This document shows, in pieces, positions 47,115 to 57,086 of a DNA stretch of 64,000 nt; the stretch's first letter is position 1, and every line of letters begins with the position of its first letter. Source of the stretch: Macrophomina tecta (lineage: Eukaryota; Ascomycota; Dothideomycetes; Botryosphaeriales; Botryosphaeriaceae); assembly GCA_024180945.1 (NCBI GenBank), contig JAKSGN010000003.1:1674001-1738000 (forward strand). The letters are read 5' to 3'. Both the position numbers and the translations under genes were made by a program. The notes under the pieces are model-generated. The model did not search any database, was not told where the DNA came from, and saw only the letters and a list, made by a program, of their open reading frames with translations.

Positions 47115-47342
47115 TGTTGGAACAAGTGGTGTGACGGCTTGATCAATGATAAAAGAATCAATTGGAATGAGTGGCATGTCTAGTAGAGGGAGGCCGTACG
47201 GGCTTTCCTTATACCTATTCTACCTACTAGGGTGAAACGGGTATGTAACTTGCTTACCTGCTGAGACAGGTGTGCAACGAGTATAAGATATAACTGAATC
47301 CAAAACACTACTGAAAGTAAAATGCACGTGATTGATCCAACA
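47115..47342 (-). repeat. copia 5' LTR (right copy)
   Basis: 228 bp, TGTTGG..CCAACA, differing from the left copy by three C-to-T changes. Confidence 0.95.
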
Positions 47343-48493
47343 GTTATATATCAACAAAGGTCGTCAAAATGAGGAAAATTATACATTAATATATATACTA
47401 AAACGGTAGATAAGTCTCTAAGTATCTCGGGTTTCTGCCAGCTAAAACGCAGAGAATAACAGAGAACAAGCGCTATATAATATACCTAATTTAGTAATTA
47501 GCCGTAGTGTTAAGTCGGCTAGTACTACTCCTCCTCCTTCGTTCTCGGCGTTTCTCTACTAATTGCTACCAAAAAGCCGAGAACCTAGAGAAGCCTATTA
47601 GCGGTACTTACGGCGCCGTTTCTATAACTTACCCAATTAGACGGCCCTATAGTATTAAGTTATAGATAATCCGTCGCGCTAACAATTAGCTGCTAAGGAC
47701 GACCGTATTAACATCGATATATAAAGCCAACTAGCGCAACGATTACCTTAATAGATATATACGCGTAGCGCTCTTACACGCCTATATAGCGTATATTACT
47801 ACGCGCAGAGTCGATTATAACATTAAACTAACTTATAAATACCTACTACGCGCTATAACGGCGGCCTCTTCTACTAGGCTTTAGAATCGCCTAGTAGGGT
47901 TAGGTAGCTAAAGGGTTTACCTTAAAGAATAAGAGAAGAGTAAAGAATTAGAGCGATAGTAGTAATTACATAATATATCGGGGCGCGATACGCGTTAGGC
48001 TTATTACCTCTAATAGGATTGTATTAGAACTTTAAGTTAACTATAAAGGTTAAAGTACTATCTAATAAGTATATTTATATACTATAGAAAAGCTATAATA
48101 ATCTAGAAATCGAGATAACTATTAGATTAGTCGTGGTATTAGATTAATCTAAGAATTAGATTAGTGCTAAGGCTTCTAATTCCTAAGTAGGCCTAGTAGG
48201 TCCTACGTAACTTAGGCGCTAATATCTATTTTCCGAAATCCGACTTCTTTCTTAATAAGCGGGCGATATATCCGCCTTTCTCTTATTCGTTCTTCGTACT
48301 CGAAAGTCAGTTTTCCGGGTTCTATCTTCTACTCTTAGTAAGGGTATATCCTCCTATACTTACTATTCGGTTTAGCTAAGCATATTTCCATAACTAATTC
48401 TTCCCCTACGAGATTCTACCCTTAGTATATCGCTACGCCGCGTAGGCATCGTTCCCGTATAGGCTTCTATTATTACCTAGCCTAGGGCCGTAC
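47343..48493. repeat. RIP-degraded relic including the 5' leader and LTR of an older element
   Basis: TA-rich DNA with few CA or TG dinucleotides. From about 47860 to 48493 it aligns by eye, in minus orientation, with the leader and LTR of the intact element next to it. For instance GGCGGCCTCTTC..TAGGC and GGCTTATTACCTCTAATAGG match intact GGCTTGTTACCTCCAATAAG, the differences being mostly C-to-T and G-to-A. The relic LTR resumes at 52513 beyond the insertion. To the left of 47860 nothing is recognisable. Confidence 0.75.
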
Positions 48494-49117
48494 TGTTACG
48501 AACCCCAGAGGACAAGGGCTTTATGACCCCACGGGCGGAAGGCCCGCACGGGAAAAGGCACCGCAGGAACCCACAGGGACGGCAGAGCCGCACCACCAGC
48601 ACGCCCGCACGGGAAAACCAGCCGCAAGGGAAGACGGCGCGTACGGGCCTGGGCAAGGCAGCAATGGAAGCCCGCACGGGAGCGACGCCCACGCGGCACA
48701 GCAAGACCACGAGAACACAGACCAGGTGAACTCCCGCAGGGGAAGAACGCCCACAAGGGAGAAGTCACGAATCCCGGAAACCCGGCTTCGAGCCAAGAGG
48801 AACGGGCGAGAGAAAGTCGGACAACTTGTACGGTCCAAGGGACGATGGTCTGGCGGTAGAATACTCCCGTAACCGATGCAGAAGTCGGATTCCAGGAAAC
48901 AGGCTTTAGCGCCCGAGTCACGTGGGACCCACAGGGCCCACCTGGATCAACCTGATCCAAGATCAATGATCCAACACCATTGATCCAGCTGCTTTGATCC
49001 AGCTGTATCGATCCAGATTGCTACAATTTTCCTACAGTATATAGACGCACTCATTAGATAGTACTTTGACCTTCGTGGTCAACTCAAGATTCCAATACAG
49101 ACTTATTGGAGGTAACA
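48494..49117 (+). repeat. Left LTR of the inverted-LTR element
   Basis: 624 bp, starts TGTTACGAACC, ends GGAGGTAACA, followed by leader sequence shared with the right arm up to 49189. Confidence 0.9.
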
Positions 49118-49365
49118 AGCCTGACGCGCACCGCGCACCGACCTGTCACGTGATCGCTACCCATCGTTCCAATCCTTTACCCTTCTCTTGTCCTTCAAGG
49201 TAAACCTTACCGCTACCTGACCCTGCTAGGCGACTCCGAAGCCTAGTGGAAGAGGCCGCCGTTACACTTTGACCACCATCCTTGCAAGGGAAGGCAGTTC
49301 CGAGGAGAGGAACACTTAACGACAAGGTAGTATCACCCGACACTTGACGCTAACTAAGCAACACA

Positions 49366-51258
49366 ATGAACGACGTGGACATGAACAACAACGGTCCCCC
49401 ACAGCCAACTATGGCCGACCTCTTTCAGGTCATCCAAGACATGCAAGGCCAGATCGGCGAACTTCGCGGACAACTCCAGGAGCAAACCAACGAAAACACC
49501 CAGCTCCACCAACAGATAGGCGAACTCCGCAACCAAGCCATTCCAGCTGCCCATACTCCGGCGCCAGTACACGCTCCGACACCTACAGCGACTCAACCCT
49601 CTGACAAAAGCACGAAAACGGCTAAACCAGACCTATTCTACGGCAACCGAAAGAAGCTCCAAACCTTCCTCTCGCAACTCGACCTATACTTCTTCTTCAA
49701 CTCCAGAGACTTTCCCACCGACGACAAGAAGGTAATGTTCGCGGCCACCTACCTCCGCGACACTGCGGCACAGTGGTTCGAGCCCTACCTCAGAGACCGA
49801 ATGGAGAAAGAACCAGAGGCACGCAAGGAAGACACCAAGAAGGTCTTCAGTAGCTACAAGCACTTCGTCACTCAGATCAAGCAGAGCTTCGGAGACCTCG
49901 ACGAAGTCAACAAGGCCCGACGAGCCGTCATGAACATCCACCAGAAGACCTCAGTGGCAGACTACACTACAGAGTTCCAAAAGGTCGCCGCATACCTGGA
50001 CGATTGGTCCGACCGCGCCCTCATGGACCACTACTACCGAGGACTCAAGGAAAGGGTCAAAGACCAACTCATGACCCAAGACGACCCCAAGACCCTGGAC
50101 GAGCTCATCAAGCTAGCCATCAAATGCGACAACCGCCTCTTCGAGCGCCAATCAGAAAAATACAAGGGGAACTACGGAGCCAACACTTCGCGCCCCTCAC
50201 GACCACGCCATACGCAAGAAGGAGGCGACGCCATGGAGCTAGACGCCGCTCAACGAGGCGACAAAGACAACAAGCGCGAGAGACGACCTCGACGCCAGTG
50301 GACGGAGCAAGAAACGGAACGCTTTAACAAAGGACTCTGCGTCTACTGCGGAGACAAGTGGAACCCCCGGCACCGCTGCCTGCAGCGAAACAAAACCGGC
50401 AAAACTGCCGCCGTCGCCACTCAAGAAGAAGAGGAACCCCGCTCCGCGTCCACCCTGAGCAAAGAAGTCAACCACGCGGCCATGAGCTGGACCGCCTGCT
50501 ACGATGATGACTGCACAACCCATCAAAGCGACAAACAAGCCACCGGATGGTACCCCTCCGAGCCGCGGCAGCTGAACCTAGCTACGCGCAACGAGGAAGT
50601 ACTAGAAATCGACGACCTAATCGATGACTTCCCCTACGACGACGAGCTAGTCGACAGTGACACAGGTGAACTCTACGACAGTACACCCGAATCCAGCGAA
50701 GCGGGGAATACGGAGCAATGGCAAGATCAAGCCATGCTCGACCGAATCACGGAACATCTGAACAGATACGGAGACACAAGGCGTGTCGAACCCAGCCTCG
50801 TCCCGACAATCAACTGGACCCCCGGATCGAGAATAGACCTACCACCTCAGCAATACCAGGTGAGGAGCGGAAAGCTTAGCTCCCGGTTCTACGAAGACGG
50901 CATATGGCACCCCTGGAAGGAATCACCCCTCGCCTCGGCCGACGAAGTAGCAACCTGGCTCGAAAGTGAGGCCCGGGGAGTACAGCAACGACGAGACCAC
51001 GCGCACTTGCGGAACATGGCGCTAACCCTCGGCATGCACGGAACAGCAACAAGGGTGCGGGATACCCTACGATGGGTCCCAAGGGAAAAATACGCCATGC
51101 CTACCTTCGAATACCAGGTCCACAACGACCGGGTCCACTGGCGGCGCCGCATCAGGCGCGGATACTGGACACAGTGGAAGGAATTACCGATCCCGGCCGA
51201 GGACTGGGACTTCTACTTCTACGAGGAAATAGCAAGCCGATACTTGTCAAAAAACTAA
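49366..51258 (+). CDS. Gag polyprotein (Ty3/gypsy type) with a duplicated C-terminal domain
   Basis: 630 residues from a clear ATG. It has an N-terminal coiled coil (IGELRGQLQEQTNENTQLHQ), a retrotransposon Gag core (DLFYGNRKKLQTFLSQLDLY, FAATYLRDTAAQWFEPYL, SVADYTTEFQKVAAYL), and a zinc knuckle of the C-x2-C..H-x-C kind (CVYCGDKWNPRHRC). An acidic spacer follows. The last 130 residues hold two related segments, YQVRSGKL..WHPWKESPL and YQVHNDRV..WTQWKELPI, that I do not recognise. It ends in TCA AAA AAC TAA, placing an A-AAA-AAC slippery heptamer directly before the stop. Codon use is intact and GC-balanced, unlike the RIPed flanks. Confidence 0.9.
   Translation: MNDVDMNNNGPPQPTMADLFQVIQDMQGQIGELRGQLQEQTNENTQLHQQIGELRNQAIPAAHTPAPVHAPTPTATQPSDKSTKTAKPDLFYGNRKKLQTFLSQLDLYFFFNSRDFPTDDKKVMFAATYLRDTAAQWFEPYLRDRMEKEPEARKEDTKKVFSSYKHFVTQIKQSFGDLDEVNKARRAVMNIHQKTSVADYTTEFQKVAAYLDDWSDRALMDHYYRGLKERVKDQLMTQDDPKTLDELIKLAIKCDNRLFERQSEKYKGNYGANTSRPSRPRHTQEGGDAMELDAAQRGDKDNKRERRPRRQWTEQETERFNKGLCVYCGDKWNPRHRCLQRNKTGKTAAVATQEEEEPRSASTLSKEVNHAAMSWTACYDDDCTTHQSDKQATGWYPSEPRQLNLATRNEEVLEIDDLIDDFPYDDELVDSDTGELYDSTPESSEAGNTEQWQDQAMLDRITEHLNRYGDTRRVEPSLVPTINWTPGSRIDLPPQQYQVRSGKLSSRFYEDGIWHPWKESPLASADEVATWLESEARGVQQRRDHAHLRNMALTLGMHGTATRVRDTLRWVPREKYAMPTFEYQVHNDRVHWRRRIRRGYWTQWKELPIPAEDWDFYFYEEIASRYLSKN
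51249..51255 (+). promoter_or_regulatory. -1 ribosomal frameshift site (A AAA AAC)
   Basis: The heptamer lies in the Gag frame as X-XXY-YYZ, immediately before TAA. A -1 slip continues directly into the protease frame (reading LNGLPSQGPQEG). Downstream, GGCCTCCCT (51261-51269) can pair with the GGGA and GGAGGGGCC stretches near 51276-51294, a possible stimulatory stem. Confidence 0.75.
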
Positions 51259-51858
51259 ACGGCCTCCCTAGTCAGGGACCCCAGGAGGGGCCGTCAAACA
51301 GGTCCCTCAACCAGGTTTCACGCACATCGAACGACATACGCGCCTCAGGAAAAGTTCTCAGGATACCAGTAACCATCGGCGGACGAACCGCGATGGCTAT
51401 GCTCGACAGCGGAGCAGAAGGCAATTTCATCAGCCATGTCTTCGCCACCCAAAACAACATTCGACTTACGAGGAAAGACCGCCCCTACTCGTTAAAAACA
51501 GTAGACGGGTCAGCCGCCTCATACGACAAAGGACAGATTCGGGTTGAGACAGAACCCGCAAAGCTTACCATCGGGAGACATGTAGAGAAGATTACGCTCG
51601 ACGTAACCTCCATACCAGGACACGACATTATCCTGGGAATCCCGTGGTTTGAAACTCACGAACCGCATATCCGATGGAAGGAAAGAACAGTTACCTTCCC
51701 GAACGAGGAATGCGCCAGACACCTGGCAACCGCCAGAAGGACACCGACGGTCGAAAAAGACCCTATAGACATCCAGGAAATCTCAATGAACGCGTTAAAC
51801 CGCATGAGGAACCGAGAAGAGAAGGGTAAAGGATTGGAACGATGGGTAGCGATCACGT
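51256..51858 (+). CDS. Retroviral-type aspartic protease, expressed by -1 frameshift
   Basis: This is the frame -1 to Gag. The protease core is RIPVTIGGRTAMAMLDSGAE (catalytic D-S-G), then GNFISHVFATQNNI, and the later GHDIILGIPWFETHEP that is usual after the active site in Ty3/gypsy elements. The frame runs on into the inverted leader and stops at 51858-51860; nothing of reverse transcriptase follows. Protease is therefore the last domain, truncated at the join with the inverted arm at about 51817. Confidence 0.8.
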
Positions 51859-51888
51859 GACAGGTCGGTGCGCGGTGCGCGTCAGGCT

Positions 51889-52512
51889 TGTTACCTCCAA
51901 TAAGTCTGTATTGGAATCTTGAGTTGACCACGAAGGTCAAAGTACTATCTAATGAGTGCGTCTATATACTGTAGGAAAATTGTAGCAATCTGGATCGATA
52001 CAGCTGGATCAAAGCAGCTGGATCAATGGTGTTGGATCATTGATCTTGGATCAGGTTGATCCAGGTGGGCCCTGTGGGTCCCACGTGACTCGGGCGCTAA
52101 AGCCTGTTTCCTGGAATCCGACTTCTGCATCGGTTACGGGAGTATTCTACCGCCAGACCATCGTCCCTTGGACCGTACAAGTTGTCCGACTTTCTCTCGC
52201 CCGTTCCTCTTGGCTCGAAGCCGGGTTTCCGGGATTCGTGACTTCTCCCTTGTGGGCGTTCTTCCCCTGCGGGAGTTCACCTGGTCTGTGTTCTCGTGGT
52301 CTTGCTGTGCCGCGTGGGCGTCGCTCCCGTGCGGGCTTCCATTGCTGCCTTGCCCAGGCCCGTACGCGCCGTCTTCCCTTGCGGCTGGTTTTCCCGTGCG
52401 GGCGTGCTGGTGGTGCGGCTCTGCCGTCCCTGTGGGTTCCTGCGGTGCCTTTTCCCGTGCGGGCCTTCCGCCCGTGGGGTCATAAAGCCCTTGTCCTCTG
52501 GGGTTCGTAACA
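51889..52512 (-). repeat. Right LTR of the inverted-LTR element (reverse orientation)
   Basis: 624 bp, reverse complement of the left LTR, with 72 bp of inverted leader inside it at 51817-51888. Confidence 0.9.
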
Positions 52513-52676
52513 CGTACGCGCCGTTCTCCCTCGAGGCTAGTTTTTCTATACGGGCGCCTTAGTCATATAACTTTACTATCCGTAAGGGTTTCTAGCCCCT
52601 ACGGTACTTTTTTCCGTACGGGCTTCTAGCCTGTGGGGATATAAAGCCCTTATTCCTAGAGGTTCGTAATACTATT
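52513..52676. repeat. Remainder of the older RIPed LTR split by the inverted-LTR insertion
   Basis: This continues the relic interrupted at 48493. It matches the end of the intact LTR (ATAAAGCCCTTATTCC..GTTCGTAA against ATAAAGCCCTTGTCCT..GTTCGTAA), with transition changes throughout. Confidence 0.8.
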
Positions 52677-52919
52677 CCCCCTCTTAAGAATCTTCGGCCC
52701 GAAGATTTATCCGTCTATCTATATTTTTTTAGGCTTTCTTTATTTCTTCGTTCTTCTTTATTATAAGTATTTCTTATAATACCTTCTAAGCACAAGCGCG
52801 ACGTATAGTAAGCTAAGCATAAGTATCTTAGCGTAAAGATTAATTCTTTATATAATCTTCTAGGCCTAGATATACCGATTTCCTATACTCGTTATCTTTT
52901 ATTAGAGAAGAAGGGTAAG

Positions 52920-53112
52920 TGTGAGCAAGTAGGCTAGTTATAAGCAGGGAGCCTTCAGAAGAGTCGTATATTCTCAGGTGCGAATCCTTAGTAGTGCAGG
53001 ATTCACCCCTTGGTGGCGTTATATACTGGGGGCCCGTGCGTAGCACGTGATAAGCACGTGGAACGCACGGTATAAGCACCCTAAGGGTATGCCAGGGCCT
53101 ATTGTCCTGACA
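52920..53112 (-). repeat. Chromovirus 3' LTR (left copy)
   Basis: 193 bp, starts TGTGAGCAAG, ends CCTGACA; a few transitions relative to the right copy. Confidence 0.92.
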
Positions 53113-53824
53113 CTGCCCCCCCCTCTAGTAGGAATCGCCCCGATTCCTATTGGAAGGTATTGTGTTGGTGCCTCGTTAAAAAACCTTTGGTGAGGAAAAA
53201 GAGTGCACCTAATTACTATATAGGACGTAGTATTGTGCATCAGCTGCAGGCGTTGCGTAGTAAGGCGAATTAGCCTTGTTGCGTGGCCGTTGCTGCGAAC
53301 AATGAACAAAGAACAATAAATTAATGGAAAAACAAGGAAATGTGTCGCCAAGCGGTTGTTGGCAATGCCAGCGGCATGCTATACACACGGAAAACGCAGG
53401 TGATGGTGCGTTGGCGCGGTTTTTTCTTTGTTGTTGGGTATTGTTGCTATTGAGGACAATAGGAGTTGGCCTTATGCGATAATGCCAGCGAATACACTAA
53501 TTGGTGACTCACGCGTGCCAACAATGCTCATGGGGCACGAGGTCGTTTTTTTCGATAGCTTTGATGGGTATAATAACCCCCCGTACCTCCCTAGATTTTC
53601 GTGGTTTAGATCTAGCTTCCCTTCTTTAACCAAAACGTCTTTAACTAATATTAACCCTTTTTGTTACTCCTTCCTTCTAAATAACTATTACTATGTAGAC
53701 CCCTTCCGGCTTCGTTTGCTCGGGTTACTCCTACGATGAGCTTCCGTAGACGCCCATCACGGGTGATGTGGTGAAGCTTCTCCCTTATCTTTAGCCGTAG
53801 CCTAGTTTGGTGGTGGTGTGCTGC

Positions 53825-54288
53825 ATGCGTTGCGTGCGCTACTGGGGCACGATGCGCCACCGCGAGGGTAAAGTATGGGTTGATTTTACGCCTGCGGAGC
53901 TTTTTGGGGGGCTTCGCCAGATCTGCTTCAAGGATCCACCCCATGCCAAGTGCAATCGGTGTGCGAAGAGTGGTTATGAATGTGCTCCGGTAAGCATGCT
54001 TTTCCCCTGCTTTCCTTATGCTTTCCGTATGCTTTTATGCTGCTTGTGCTCGTTACTAACAATAAAATTTGTTTTTAGGTTCCCCCTCAATTCCGCCGTG
54101 CTGCCAATTTGCTGTCGTTCTATTACGACAGCTTCGATGGCGCTCCCGATAAAGAGGTGCTGGAGTTTATAGAGGAGGACGTGCTTGCGCTGTGCAAGTA
54201 CGCCGGTGCGTTAGGAGAGGCGGTGTCGGCATACGAGAAGCAGAAGGCGAAGGAGATTACGGCTGCTAGCGGCCGCAGCAACTGGTAG
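53825..54288 (+). CDS. Opposite-strand accessory gene inside the chromovirus, Cys-rich protein
   Basis: Two exons, 53825-53989 and 54079-54288, 124 residues, joined by an 89-nt intron (GTAAGC..TTTTTAG) in phase 0. The first exon has CMRCVRYWG and, after WVDFTPAELFGG, a second cluster CNRCAKSGYEC (C-x2-C-x6-C), similar to half of a Zn2Cys6 cluster. The second exon is a soluble helical tail (VPPQFRRAANLLSFYYDSFD, then acidic and Lys/Ala-rich). The frame is open and spliceable although the element's own genes are broken. Function is unknown; a DNA- or RNA-binding cargo protein is possible. The start could lie further upstream. Confidence 0.6.
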
Positions 54289-54689
54289 TATGCGCGCAAC
54301 ATATCGCGCTCGGAGAATTAGCAGCGTCATTAGGCTGGACTGGGTGGGGTTGGCTTAATGAAGCCAACCAACGAAGTGGTGGACGAGGAGTTTAAGGATA
54401 AGTGCTTTGCGAGGATGTCCAATGCGGACAAGAGGTGGTTTTGGTATAGCTTAAATATAAAGTAGATGCTCCTTTCGGGCCCTTCTTTATGAATCAAGCA
54501 TTTCCCCTAATGTTTCTTCTTATTCTTTGATCCTGGGGGGCGCCCTCGCCGTGGCTTACTTATAGCCTACGTTCCGCCTGCGTTTCGCTTGCGTTTTGGC
54601 TGGGCGTCCCAGGGAATAGGGTTTCCTTTAAGGTAATCCTGTAGAAGCTCTCTACAATTGTCTAGCTCCTCTTCCTGCTTCCACTCGTT

Positions 54690-54990
54690 ATATTCATAGG
54701 GCCAGCCGAGCTATTTAAGCAGGTATTGCCTTAGTGGCCCTTCTTTATAGGCCACTATAGCTTCGACTTCCCAGTGTCCACCATCGTCGATTTCTTCGAC
54801 TGGTGGCGGTTAGAACCCTGGCCTTGCCGTATAAGCTTCCAGCAATGCAACGTTGAAAACAGTATACAGCCGGGACATGGATTGTAGCAGGTCCAAGCGG
54901 TAGGCTTAGAAGCCAATCTTCTCTAGGATTCGGAATGGCCCTAGGTAACGGTTGTCGAGTTTCTTGCAAGGCCGTTTGGTTTTGATATTC
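54690..54990 (-). pseudogene. Chromovirus C-terminal integrase/chromodomain segment
   Basis: Minus strand translation contains [32 protein letters not shown], then the chromodomain WEVEAIVAYKEGPLRQYLLK, stop, LGWPYEYNEWKQ. The stop is TAG where chromodomains have W (K-W-x-G-x). A second stop precedes PPPVEEIDDG. Chromodomains in such elements usually direct integration to heterochromatin. Confidence 0.75.
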
Positions 54991-56138
54991 CTTGCTAAGA
55001 GAAGGACTGGTTGTCCAATATCGAAATGCATTTTGGTTCGGTTCCGGTTGTAATATTTCGTTTGGAGCTCCTGGGAGTGTCCGAGGGATTCCGCCGCCGA
55101 TTTCTATGCTTTCCGCATGCTTTCCGCGTGCTTTTTGGCTGCTTCGGCCGATTCGGTTGGGGGATTCCTGTTAAGGTTGTTCTAAACCCCGTCCTAGGAG
55201 TTAGGTTCCACCCCCGCATCCAGTTGAACTGGTGCGAAGCCTGTGGAAGAGTGGGTTTTCTGGTTGTAGGCGTGTGAAGCCTACTGGAGAAGCTTTGCCC
55301 AGTCTGACTGGTTCTAGAAGGTGTAATGGCGCAGGTACGCCTCTAACTCCTGATTTTGCCTCTCCGTTTGGCCGTCTGTCTGCGGGTGAAAGGAGGTACT
55401 TAGTCTATGCTTAATCCTAAGATTATAGCATAATTCGCTCTAGAACTGGCTCGTGAACGTTGAGCCCCTGTCCGAGACTAGGCTGTTGGGCGGCCTAAAT
55501 TGTACGAAGACGTCGTTTACGATAAGGTCCGCGAGCGTTGCCCCATTAATCGTCTTCCTAACTGGTAGGTAACGTACATATTTGGTGAAACGGTCAACGA
55601 GTACGAGAACTGCGTTATATACTCAACCGTCTCGCCCTACGGATTCTGGCAAGTCCGTGATAAAATCAAGGGAGTAGTGCCTATGGGGTTAAGCGGCTAC
55701 CAGCAGTGGCTGTAATAACCTATACGGCTTATACCGGCGAGCCTTATTACGTTAACAAGCATCGCAGCTTTGCACATATTCCCTAACGTCCGCGGTGATG
55801 CCTTCCCAGTGGTACTTCCTAGAAAGCACCTCCTGGGTGCGGCGGATGCCGTAATAGCCACCACTCGGATCGTCATAATTCCTAAGCAGGATTTCCTCGC
55901 GTAGCGAAGTGCACTTTAGCACGTATACCCGCTCTTTATAGCGTAGGAGTCCTTGCTCGTCGATCGCATACTAATCGCACGCTAAAAGCACCCTTTTCGT
56001 AAGCTATTCTCGTACGTCTGCGCAGAAGGCGTCCCTTCGTTACTCGGTACGAATAAAATCAACTAACGATTTAGGAGTAGCTTCGAACGCTGTTTCGGTT
56101 GCAGCGGCCACCATTACTACAGACCGAGGCACGAAGCT
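54991..56138 (-). pseudogene. Chromovirus integrase region, broken
   Basis: Fragmented frames on minus. The zinc-binding part is recognisable near 55750, where the reverse complement reads YVQSCDAC, and the catalytic core and GPY/F-like part follow to the chromodomain. Several in-frame stops prevent one product. Confidence 0.6.
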
Positions 56139-57002
56139 TTACACCAAGCTCGTGCTGGCTCCCTCGCAGTAAGTACACACCGGAGGTGCTAGGCCCTTAC
56201 AAGCGAACTCGTCGTGCTCCTCACAAGTGACGGAACAGACTAAGGCGGTTCGGTAATCACCACCGCCGTTTGTACGCAGGTTTCCCTCGTGCTCTTGGCC
56301 GGGGTCCTTAGTGGTGCGTAGGGGTTCTCCCAACCCCTGAATCTGGAGTTTGCGTTGTAGTGTAGGCAACATAGCATCAAGGTAGATGCGCTTGTCACCC
56401 TCCTTAAAGCCAAGGGCGTAGTCTAGACGCCTCGAAAGGGCGTCCGCTAGATTAGACTTACCCGGCTTATATTCGATATTAAAATCGAATTCAGCCAAGA
56501 CTTCAGCGTACCGAGCCTGTCGAGCCGTGAGGCTCTTGGTCGTCATAAAATAACGTAGGTTGTTATAATCAGACAATACCCGTACCGGCGTCTACACGTG
56601 TGCTAGGTAAGGCCTCCAATGCTTGAAGCACTACACGATCGCGTAGAGTTCCTTATCGTAGGTGTCGTACCGTATTTCAGCACCAGCGAACTTATGGCTA
56701 AAATACGCAACGGGATGCCAATGGCGCTAGTTATCCTCTCCATCCAGCGGTTGGAGAAGGATGCCGCCGTAGGCATAGTCCGATGCGTCGGTGATTAGCA
56801 TAACTAGAAGATTTGGGTTATAGTGCCGCAGTACAGGAGCCTGCGTAAAGCATACTTTTAGCCTACTAAACGCCTGCTTTGCCCCTGCGGGCCATTCCCA
56901 GGGCTTATACCATTTGGTTGGCCCCTTTTTCGGCGCTCGTTTAGCCCCCGGATTAGGATCTTGGGCTGCTTCTTTTAGCAAGCTAGTTAGTGGTTGAACC
57001 AC
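56139..57002 (-). pseudogene. Chromovirus RNase H region
   Basis: Two open pieces: 57002-56727 ([18 protein letters not shown], RNase H catalytic start) and 56576-56139 (TARQARYAEVLAEFDFNIEY then KPGKSNLADALSRR). The stretch between them is interrupted by stops. Confidence 0.8.
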
Positions 57003-57086
57003 CGTGGAGTAATTCCATATAAAGCGCCTGTAGAAGTTGGCAAAGCCTAGGAAAACCTGAATATCACGGTAGCTTTGCGGCTCCGG

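Larger units (their letters stand above)
41536..47342 (-). mobile_element. Complete Ty1/copia LTR retrotransposon
   Basis: Two direct 228-bp repeats, both starting TGTTGG and ending CCAACA, bound a 5.8-kb element. The 5-bp duplication GTTAT lies at 41531-41535 and 47343-47347. Coding is on the minus strand, so the 5' LTR is the right copy. A purine tract (minus strand GAAGGGGGTG) abuts the left LTR, as expected for plus-strand priming. The LTRs differ at only three places I can see, all C in the left and T in the right, so insertion is fairly recent. A row of hairpins (41906-42070) lies between pol and the 3' LTR. Confidence 0.95.
48494..52512 (+). mobile_element. Non-autonomous Gag-protease element with inverted LTRs
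   Basis: The left LTR is 48494-49117 (624 bp, TGTTACG..GGTAACA). The right LTR is 51889-52512 (624 bp) in reverse orientation (TGTTACC..CGTAACA). The inverted match continues 72 bp beyond each LTR into the leader (to 49189 and 51817), making 696-bp arms; the frames I compared through them are identical. Target duplications CGTAC lie at 48489-48493 and 52513-52517. Between the arms are Gag (49366-51258) and a protease in the -1 frame; there is no reverse transcriptase, RNase H or integrase. The sequence is not RIPed, unlike its surroundings. Confidence 0.9.

Noticed and set aside
48496..48966. 156-codon Cys/Pro/Arg-rich frames in the inverted LTRs (also 52040-52510)
   Set aside because: They are identical because the LTRs are identical; several frames are open at once and none resembles a protein.
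48494..52512. The palindromic arrangement as an assembly artefact
   Set aside because: The flanks are not inverted copies; they are the two halves of one older LTR, with a matching CGTAC duplication at both edges.
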